Position numbers and translations under genes: made by a program. The notes under the pieces are model-generated. The model saw only the letters and a list, made by a program, of their open reading frames with translations, did no database searches and was not told where the DNA came from. Below are positions 8,351 to 14,816 of a stretch of 14,816 nt of DNA, piece by piece (within the stretch, counting starts at the first letter, position 1; every line of letters begins with the position of its first letter). This DNA is from Theodoxus fluviatilis. Its lineage: Eukaryota; Mollusca; Gastropoda; Cycloneritida; Neritidae. The stretch covers positions 106,453 through 121,268 of the forward strand of contig JAWQFJ010001167.1 of the NCBI GenBank assembly GCA_034096865.1. Reading direction: 5' to 3'.

Positions 8351-8720
8351 CTTGCAGTGTGGCGTGACTGGCAACTCGGCAGCTGTGACGCTTGCTGTGT
8401 GGCGTGACTGGCAACTCGGCAGGTGTGACGCTTGCAGTGTGGCGTGACTGGCAACTCGGCAGCTGTGACGCTTGCTGTGTGGCGTGACTGGCAACTCGGC
8501 AGCTGTGACGCTTGCTGTGAGGCGTGACTGGCAACTCGGCAGCTGTGACGCTTGCTGTGTGGCGTGACAGGCAACTCGGCAGGTGTGACGCTTGCTGTGT
8601 GGCGTGACTGGCAACTCGGCAGCTGTGACGCTTGCTGTGTGGCGTGACTGGCAACTCGGCAGGTGTGACGCTTGCTGTGTGGCGTGTCTGGCAACTCGGC
8701 AGGTGTGACGCTTGCAGTGT
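8351..8720 (+). repeat. 40-bp minisatellite, 9 units
   Basis: Nine units of exactly 40 bp, at 8361 + 40n, plus a 10-bp partial unit at 8351-8360. Unit parts: GGCGTGACTGGCAACTCGGC, AGCTGTGACG, CTTGCTGTGT. There are no length variants. Two diagnostic sites vary: AGCTGTG/AGGTGTG and GCTGTGT/GCAGTGT. Isolated changes are GACAGG in unit 6, GTCTGG in unit 9 and GTGA at the end of unit 4. Overlapping open frames on the minus strand are a consequence of a stop-free unit and are not genes. Confidence 0.97.
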
Positions 8721-9322
8721 CACAAATGGGGAAATTGCCTTCGCTTAGTGGCTCCCCAAACGAATCTATTGTTTAACGCTGGAATGATGTAAGGATCTGC
8801 GACATGGGCAGTTTGAATGACTGTCTGATATCGTCTGTCCACAGTTTGCCCGTGCACAATGTCTCGGTCGAATAATTTGGTGGCAGTCGCAACGATTCCT
8901 TTTTCGTGTAGGGAATGATATTCATTTTCTCGCTCAGCGCTCTGTTAATGGCCGTCAGACGAGGCCTGTGGTATTGTCGGGCGAAGATCAGTATATGCTT
9001 GGGCAGCATCCTCAAAATCCAGAGTCCACGGAGTTTGAGGTGACGGAGGTTCATGTCTGAAACATCTCTTCGATTTCCGAGTTATCTTCACACTGAATGC
9101 CATGTTCTGATAGAATTTCAGGGAGTTGAGACTGTGTTGGAGTGATACAAGAGGTAGCCCGATGACCAGGGGGTAAACGTGTTCGGTTTGAGCATCCATC
9201 AATGGGTGAAAAGATCGCAATATAAAATGAGCACCTTTACCTTTATATTTACCTTTATAATGCAAAGTTTCCTGGGCAACTGACCGAAGACGACCTTGTT
9301 CGCGATGAAAGATGTTTATCAA
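8720..9322 (-). pseudogene. Coding-like relic with one in-frame stop
   Basis: No family is recognised. On the minus strand one frame runs from about 9322 to a TGA at 8720-8722: 125 codons, an in-frame TAA at 8945-8947, then 74 more. The second part looks clearly protein-like (EKGIVATATKLFDRDIVHGQ, then RRYQTVIQTAHVADPYIIPA, then NNRFVWGATKRRQF). So does the region before the stop (RHEPPSPQTPWTLDFEDAA). A different minus frame looks better upstream of about 9060 (PTQSQLPEILSEHGIQCED), so a frameshift near there is likely. The frame has no convincing ATG start. Its C-terminal stop coincides with the edge of the 40-bp array, and its 5' side lies about 50 bp beyond the tail of element A copy 4. 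This is the best-supported coding relic in the window; its origin (transposon, virus-like element or host gene) is undetermined. Confidence 0.4.
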
Positions 9323-9372
9323 TCAATTCTTATATCATTTGATTTTGACCGTAATCTCTACCGGTCAAAACA

Positions 9373-9434
9373 CTGATGGGTGAATGGTTGGGTGGAGTTT
9401 AAGGGCCTTTCAGCCTTGCTGGCTGTTTAAAGCC
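9373..9434 (-). mobile_element. Element A, copy 4, tail-and-hairpin remnant (minus)
   Basis: On the plus strand GATGGGTGAATGGTTGGGTG resembles a reversed ATCC/ACCC tail. It is followed by a diverged terminal hairpin at 9404-9434 (GGCCTTTCAGCC, TTGCT, GGCTGTTTAAAGCC). The body of the element is not visible beyond it. Confidence 0.55.
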
Positions 9435-9448
9435 ACAACGTTAACTCA

Positions 9449-9503
9449 TTCGAAACTCTGATCGTATTATCTACCAGTAGAATCACCGATCCCACCAGTA
9501 GAG
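9449..9503 (+). repeat. Isolated copies of the 28-mer minisatellite motif
   Basis: CTACCAGTAGAATCACCGAT and CCCACCAGTAGAGGG are plus-strand units like those of the 3519-4934 array. The preceding bases 9449-9472 match the unit in reverse orientation at about 18 of 24 positions. They sit between element A copies 4 and 5, directly against the start of copy 5. Confidence 0.5.
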
Positions 9504-9668
9504 GGTTCGGCGTAAGAATTGACTCACCGCGTCTCCCTACGCGATTCGTAAGAGGCGAATAGCGTTTACTCTCAACTGTTCAAGCGATTTTCGTGCGTAA
9601 TGGCCTTACATAGCCTACAAGGCTGATAGGCCGTAAAACACTGTCCATGCATCCATCCACCCATCCCA
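9504..9668 (+). mobile_element. Element A, copy 5
   Basis: TTCGGCGTAAGAATTGACTC is followed by ACCGCGTCTCCCTACGCG, the TAAGAGG hairpin, GCGTTTACTCTCAACTGTTC, CGATTTTCGTGCG, the terminal hairpin at 9602-9632, GTAAAACACTG and an ATCC/ACCC tail. Compared with copy 1 it lacks about 30 bp around CTAGGGACACCGTG, an internal deletion. Confidence 0.8.
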
Positions 9669-9740
9669 CCAGTAGAAACTCAGATCTTGCACTATATCTG
9701 CAAAGACTCCCATCGGAGTTACTGCTGGTAGATTCTACAG
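9664..9740. repeat. Decayed 28-mer-like units flanking copy 5
   Basis: CCACCAGTAGAAACTCAGAT directly follows the copy 5 tail, and a reversed piece (TGCTGGTAGATTCTA) lies at about 9723-9737. Together with 9449-9503, 28-mer-like units bracket copy 5 on both sides. Confidence 0.4.
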
Positions 9741-9763
9741 GATCCTAGTCTCTGCCATGAAAT

Positions 9764-9934
9764 ATGGTTCGATCTGAATGGTCTGACCGTGTCCCAATGT
9801 CTCCTGGTAACTTCTTTGGCCCCTAGGGGCCGAGTCAGGCTGAGCTATTGGTGCAGGCCCCGACAGCCCAGCAGCCAGGGGTTTCAGCCCCAGCCGTGGT
9901 GTTGATGACCAGGTGGTGCGCCCGCCTTCAATGA
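9764..9934 (+). pseudogene. Short coding-like frame with one stop
   Basis: A plus-strand ATG at 9764 opens 20 codons (MVRSEWSDRVPMSPGNFFGP) to a TAG at 9824-9826. The same frame then stays open for 35 codons (with GPSQAELLVQAPTAQQPGVS) to a TGA at 9932-9934. The stretch is more GC-rich than its surroundings. The TAG lies inside the 14-bp palindrome at 9818-9831. No family is recognised. It may be a fragment of another dispersed repeat. Confidence 0.2.
9818..9831. repeat. 14-bp perfect palindrome
   Basis: GGCCCCTAGGGGCC is fully self-complementary and sits in the GC-rich island 9800-9930. Confidence 0.85.
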
Positions 9935-10159
9935 AAGTTCAACACCATGCGTGCTCGTAATACGTCATCTTATCTTAGTGTAAAATGTGCATAAATTATC
10001 CTCTCGCCTATGGTTTGCAGGTCCATCCCATTATCTTATAGAGGGCTTACAGAATCGTGACAATGTGATGCTAAGTATCTGTTTACTCGTCTATGATCGT
10101 CTGACAAAACTGTTCCCCCCACCCCCAACCCACGCCCCACCCCCATAGACCTACATGTG
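9935..10159. other. Unique spacer with a C-rich tract
   Basis: No gene is visible. At 10115-10144 five cytosine runs of 3 to 6 bases are separated by 1 to 3 bases, except for an ACG spacer. The minus strand can therefore form a G-quadruplex. Confidence 0.5.
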
Positions 10160-10217
10160 CATTGTAACGAAAACAGAAAAACAGACAACGCTCTTTGATT
10201 TGGAAAGATAATTTATT
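10160..10217 (-). promoter_or_regulatory. Candidate polyadenylation site, minus strand
   Basis: TTTATT at 10212-10217 reads AATAAA on the minus strand. About 22 to 45 bases further downstream on that strand lies a GT/T-rich segment (GTTGTCTGTTTTTCTGTTTT). This signal-then-GU-rich arrangement is that of metazoan 3' ends. It suits the candidate terminal exon at 10878-11006, leaving a 3' UTR of roughly 680 nt. AATAAA-like strings are common in AT-rich DNA, so the call depends on the downstream element. Confidence 0.35.
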
Positions 10218-10877
10218 ACAGGAAATGACGGTGTAAATAGGAGAAAAAAACAGGTCTCGCTAACAAAAAAAGTCAAATTGATAATCTAACATGATCCTCT
10301 CTCAATCGCGCAGTCACCAATTTCAGTCTCCCTCTCTCTCTCCCACTCTCGGTCGATAAGAATCAACATATCACAATTGTGAGGAAAAATTGACATACAC
10401 TTCAACAGCACTGAGGATTTACAAATACCTCTGAATAAGGAGACTAAAAGTTGACAACTGTACATATGGGTACTGGTGAATATTTCAAGAAACGTTCTGT
10501 TTGTCTCTACAAATCTGTAATAGGAGAGATACGCATTTATTTAAACAGCTCTCAATTAAAAAAAAAGTTCCGCATACAGTTGATGAAAGTCACACTGCTC
10601 TGTTTAATAAAAAATCGACTTCTACACAAAAATCGGTCAGGTGGGTTATTTGTTTTCCAAGTTTTTAGTGACACATAATTTTGATCCAGGTCAAAGGTCG
10701 ATTTGAACTGTTAGGCAATCTCCGTAATAAATGATGCAAAGTAACTTTTTGAAAGAGAAAGCCGTATCTATCAACAGCGGATGCAAAACTATGATAACTT
10801 TGCAAAAATAAATATGTACATTCAACCATGAACAGGGCCTAGGGCAATTGTGCACGATAAAACTATCTTTGTCGTGG

Positions 10878-11006
10878 TCAAACCTCATAAAGATCGCCCG
10901 TGATGAAAAACCTTGATAGGAAATCTGCATTTAGCTGCGCATTAATCGACAGGCTAGCTACGCAAATACTCGGTGCATCGCCACATCTTGCTTCTTTGAA
11001 GCAGTA
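10878..11006 (-). CDS. Candidate terminal exon, unknown product
   Basis: On the minus strand a pyrimidine-rich stretch ending TGCTGTTTCCAG (AG at 11008-11007) is followed by 42 codons and a TGA at 10880-10878. The peptide starts YCFKEARCGDAPSICVASLS and ends FFITGDLYEV. Another good acceptor (CGCTACCACTTTCAG, exon from 11055) would add 16 codons. Three cysteines within the first 15 residues would suit an extracellular protein, but no family is recognised. The candidate polyadenylation site at 10212-10217 lies downstream on the same strand. The same bases are also open on the plus strand (10891-11213), where a charged reading with a GTAAAG donor-like site at 11119 competes. Which strand is real, if either, cannot be settled from sequence alone. 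Confidence 0.25.
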   Translation of the reverse strand, partial: YCFKEARCGDAPSICVASLSINAQLNADFLSRFFITGDLYEV

Positions 11007-11055
11007 CTGGAAACAGCAGTTCAGCATTCGGGGAACAGAGGTAGAAGATATAGAG

Positions 11056-12456
11056 CTGAAAGTGGTAGCGAAAAAACAAGAAAGTGGAACGTTAGTACAC
11101 AGAGAAAGCCAGAATGTGGTAAAGTTATACATTGTAATGTGTATAATTAAAAGAACTACACAAACCTGGCACCCTAATCAGAGCAGGGTATCACACTATT
11201 GTGGAGAGAACTAATAATTATGCGGGCGCGGTTTTGCCGACGAAAAATCGATTGCTGCTGAGATGAGCTCTTAACATTTTTCTACTTCATTAGTACAAGT
11301 TCACTTTCCTCAAATAAGCCCTCTCACTGAAAACACGAGCTGAGATGTGTGAAGCTTCCCTTACAGTCATTAAGAGCGAGAGACCCAATGAATCCTGCAT
11401 AGGTGTGTGCAGCCAGACGCATATTTGCTGTATTATCATTGAAATATTGGTCTCTGATGATGAACACCAGTAGGAAAAGCATACGCAGAGATTTAACACT
11501 ATGCAACATCGAGGTTTTCCCTGAGGTCGCTAGACATCCGTCTCCATTTGGAATGTGCAACCTCTAACGCGGACGAAGTTTCTAGTAACAACATATTCGT
11601 GCGAATCGATTATGTAGTTCCAAGGTCTATATTCATTTAACATACTATTATAATAAAGAGAAAGGGAAAATTTCGAGTGCTAGGAGAAAGTAAAGATTAA
11701 TAGACGACAGGATTGATTTTATTGGAAAAACGGTGACCAAACAACAGTAATGCAATATGCTTTAAGTTTAATAGAGAAACCGCCCTATTTTCCACATCTG
11801 GTATTTGATATAGATTCACTGAGTATCATTGTTAAAAATGTAAAGAACTTATTTAAATAACATTTCTGAGGACAATTTGGAAAAAGCTGTGTAATATTGG
11901 CTCATTTAGACTAAAGAACTGATAAGTCCACGCTGTATGCAAAACGGGGGTAAAAGTTTTGAAAATACCACTTCCGATGCCATTAAACCAAATCCACATA
12001 ACGGGACGAGGAGATGTAACCAATACAATGCGAGAGGTTCAACGTGGTAATGGAAAGACCAAACATGCAGAAAAAAAGCATCGTTCTTTCGTCATTGCCT
12101 TCTTTAAAAAGGCACGAACAATTTTTTATTTGATGACATGAAAGAGTTCGAAATAACTTGAAATCCTTGCAACGCTCTGGAGTTTAAAAAGACAGTCACC
12201 GTAAACAGAGGAAGATGATGTGGGCAGCAGCGGGTAATGATAAAATAGCCATTAACAACCACCTTCATGATGCATGAAAGCCAGAAACCAAGTGCAGAGG
12301 TCGTACACGTGGCACGAATAAAACGTGCACACAGGGAAAGGAATCATCATGTTAATAACTACTCCACAAAGTACTGATGACATCATGTTTCTCATACTAT
12401 AATGAATGCGAGTGCAAGCATATGATGAGAGGGGCATTAAAAAAAACCCAACTTAC
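11056..12456. other. AT-rich unique sequence, no gene recognised
   Basis: Short open frames on both strands (none above about 80 codons) and no family repeats. If a minus-strand gene exists here, this would be intron. I see no structured RNA or tandem repeat. Confidence 0.45.
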
Positions 12457-12494
12457 ACAAGAAAGAATTTCTCTGGGACTTGCACTGTGTGTCA
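12457..12494 (-). other. Possible 38-bp microexon, minus strand
   Basis: On the minus strand a long pyrimidine tract (TTTTTTCTCTCTCTCTTCTT) ends CTTCAAG at 12495. After 38 bases a consensus donor GTAAGT follows (12456-12451). The sequence between is open in the frame reading THSASPREILSC. Both splice signals are strong by eye, but such pairs arise by chance in pyrimidine-rich DNA. Confidence 0.18.
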
Positions 12495-13014
12495 CTTGAA
12501 GAAGAAGAGAGAGAGAAAAAAAAGATGTATGATCAAAGCTGAATAAAAAATTTGCCGTCTTGTCTAGATCTTCGCACAAAACACATTGCACTCACAGATG
12601 AAACTGTTCATTAGCCCCAGATACTTCAATACGTTCATACAAAATCACCGTATGCACCTCAAGAAGCTCTTCAGCTTTTAAAAGTCATCCACGTCGATGT
12701 ATCCGTGTCAGCCTTACTAGTTCAGTGTGTAGAGACACTGTGATGCAGCAGTCACCTTTCTACGACCGACAGCCACGTGATCAATATACACACTGAACCG
12801 TCAGTATGAATGTGAACTGTGTCGAATCCTGTATCACTCGTCGATTGTCTCAGACGCAGGCTTCACGTCGTCACATGTATCTCATTGCTAGGATTTTTTT
12901 ATTCTCTGAAAATGTTTCCACTGCAGTAAAGACAACAGCAGTGACTTTTCACCACACACAATATTATCCACATCAGCATCTGTTCTTTTTTCCTTTTTCA
13001 TCAATTCATTGCAG
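12495..13014. other. Unique sequence with a strong plus-strand acceptor at its end
   Basis: No gene is recognised. The last 35 bases (CTGTTCTTTTTTCCTTTTTC, then ATCAATTCATTGCAG, AG at 13013-13014) form a textbook 3' splice site on the plus strand. A competing minus-strand open frame of 82 codons (13136-12888, start ATGGCGATG) overlaps it. Confidence 0.4.
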
Positions 13015-13301
13015 ACGCTATCTGTATGGCAGAGTGTCGATGGGTTAAAATTCTCCTCTTGCGAGAGATGCAACAGGGAGATAAGCCTTCTCGACTCGCT
13101 GGGGAAGTGTCTGTATTGGTAGTAGTACATCGCCATGGATCCTTATTGGCTGAAGGGCAGAACTTCATGTTCCAACACCAAGCCGGCTTTGACCCTAGTG
13201 CAGTGAAGTGGGGAAAACTAACTTCAACTTCAGTTTCAGTGCCAGTCTCTTGGTTTTCACTGATACGAACGGAATCTCGCAAATCCAGTATGGCGTTATA
13301 G
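13015..13301 (+). other. Candidate exon following a strong acceptor, unknown product
   Basis: After the acceptor at 13013-13014 a plus frame (two bases of split codon, then AICMAECRWVKILLLREMQQ) stays open to a TAG at 13299-13301, about 95 codons. It includes GEVSVLVVVHRHGSLLAEGQ. No domain is recognised. Two minus-strand frames are open over the same bases (13001-13282 and 12888-13136), so the openness may reflect composition rather than coding. It could be a terminal exon, an untranslated exon or noise. Confidence 0.2.
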
Positions 13302-14816
13302 ATAAGTCATGGACTCGACACCAGAAGGGATCCCAGTGTTCACTTCTGGTCAGGGTCTTCCTGCAGATTTTCTGCAGTTATTCAATGCTGTGAATAGAAG
13401 ACGTTACGTCCACCAGAATGAGGTGCAAAATTAGACGTTTGGGTTTATGTACGGGTCACACACGAGAGGTTTTCCAGGTTGTCTGAACCTCCACCCTCAA
13501 CACAAAGGTATTTTAACAGCATCCCCTCAAAATTGATCACACCGCAACATTAGCGAATTTATTTGATAAACTTTTAACCAGCGCATGTCATTATATATAT
13601 ATGTCTATATATTTACACTTAGGTGTCGATAAAACAAGCAGGACACTGATTCATATTTAAGGAAAGTACAACGCTGGTTGTCAGTCAGTCGTTGCCAAGA
13701 CCCGACTTCCTATCCTCCAGTAGATCTCTAGGGTAACATCCATGACGCCAATGAATTATCTGGACGTATACTACTATAGTTGTCAGGATATATCGGAATT
13801 AATCGAAATCAGCAGCTGTTTCTGACTGAGCAAAGACCGATGTCTGTAGTCTCTCACTCAACGTCGTTTCACTTGCAGACGAGAAGACCCAAGAAGGTTC
13901 CATTCTCCTTCAACATTCTTTTTCCCGCCCTTGGGTAATGCGAGTCAACATCAATCCATTTGTTCACAACACTTTGAAGAACAAGGAACATAGCACAAAT
14001 CAAGTGAATTGTTGGTTGGTTCGTTGTCAAAAACTGTACTAAATACATTCACCACTTGTCATGGTCGTCGACACAGTCTTGTCGTGTTTTGTCCTGGAAG
14101 TTGTATGCTGTTGGCATGGCGACACTGCAGGATTCTGGTCACGTGTTCATATGCAGAAGTCACATTGACAGTTGATTGTTTGCACTCCTTTGGGATCGAC
14201 TTTCCGGGAGATGATTCGGCATGACCACTAAAGTGGATCAATAGAGAGGAATTTGTGCCTGAGGATTAGCAGATAAATCAGTCAGTGTTGTGTGCTCTAG
14301 CTCATGGGTAAAATGCATTTTATTTAGCTTTGAAGTAACCCCAGACTGCGTAAACTTTACTGAAATCGCCTTTGCTCCTCTTGAAGTCGGAAGTCTCCAA
14401 GACTGATGTGATAACAGAGCTGACCTCGTGAAATTTTAGTTCCTCTTAGTATGGGGAAAATCCCAGGAAACATGGTCTCCTATGTGGCCTAGGGGACTAA
14501 AGAACATGTCGACTGCTTTCATGCTGTTGGATATGCCAAGCAGAGCAAATACTGCACTAAAGCAGATGTGGTGTTTTCCAAACTAACCCGAAGTAGAAGC
14601 CACCACGCGGTAAAACAAGCAGGCGTCTAATGTTCTACCCCAATCTGGACGTTCAACATATTGTAGATTTGATTCGCACATTGCATATGTTTATCCTTCC
14701 ATCTCAGTAAGTATCCCGAACTTATGCTCGACATTGGAGGAATTGTTCTGGGATACAAGTGCCCACGAAACCAAAGTAACGAACACGCACTAAGATCTTT
14801 TCAAACCTTACTTATT
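13302..14816. other. Unique sequence, no gene recognised
   Basis: About 1.5 kb with only short open frames (for example 14009-14224 plus) and no recognisable domain, RNA gene or family repeat. An 8-bp-arm hairpin (ACCAGAAG / CTTCTGGT) lies near 13320-13350 and a short AT run at 13592-13612. Confidence 0.45.

Noticed and set aside
8311..8723. Minus-strand frames of 99 to 131 codons over the 40-bp array
   Set aside because: All are shifted readings of the same 40-bp unit, which contains no minus-strand stop in any frame.
10891..11214. Plus-strand gene over 10900-11214
   Set aside because: It starts with GTG rather than ATG, has a stop just upstream, and its only donor-like site is GTAAAG. The minus strand over the same bases offers better acceptors plus a downstream polyadenylation site. 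Not fully excluded.
13592..13612. (AT)n microsatellite or TATA promoter
   Set aside because: Too short and interrupted, with no gene start nearby.

Overview
This window looks like a repeat-dominated stretch of an animal nuclear genome, most likely a marine mollusc and perhaps a gastropod. That call rests on very long dinucleotide and tetranucleotide arrays, an AT-leaning background, canonical splice-like signals, metazoan-style polyadenylation signals and no bacterial gene organisation. The taxon is an inference from repeat style, not from a recognised gene. I recognise no complete protein-coding gene. Most long open frames here are stop-free readings of tandem repeats.

Layout. Bases 1-850 are largely unique, with a degenerate tRNA-like box A/box B pair at the left edge. 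Bases 855-2399 hold a dense cluster of microsatellites: (CT)n, (CA)n, (CTGT/CCGT)n, a polypyrimidine tract, a run of 22 G, (GA)n and (CAGA)n. Several of these are reverse complements of each other across a gap of about 700 bp. Bases 2539-3165 hold a broken coding-like stretch on the minus strand. From about 3190 to 9740 the window is a mosaic of one dispersed repeat family, called element A here. It has a conserved body, two small hairpins and an ATCC-type tail. Five copies or parts occur, in both orientations: about 3190-3390 (-), 5359-6965 (+), 7217-8062 (+, interrupted), 9373-9434 (-, remnant) and 9504-9668 (+). Three minisatellites lie in or beside these copies: a 26/28-bp array of 52 units (3519-4934), a 53-bp array of 28 units that is plainly an amplified piece of the element A body (5359-6847), and a 40-bp array of 9 exact-length units (8351-8720).

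The copy starting at 7217 is split inside its terminal hairpin by a roughly 670-bp insertion (7357-8026). The insertion has 21-bp terminal inverted repeats and a probable TTA target duplication, and it carries a 41-bp-arm internal foldback. Further coding-like relics on the minus strand lie at 6971-7237 and 8720-9322. A short plus-strand one lies at 9764-9934. Two minus-strand relics start just beyond the tail of a minus-strand element A copy.

Bases about 9935-14816 are mostly unique and AT-rich. The best hint of a host gene is a minus-strand polyadenylation signal near 10212-10217, with a candidate terminal exon at 10878-11006. A possible 38-bp microexon at 12457-12494 may belong to it, and a separate plus-strand acceptor-plus-frame occurs at 13015-13301. 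All of these are weak without transcript data.
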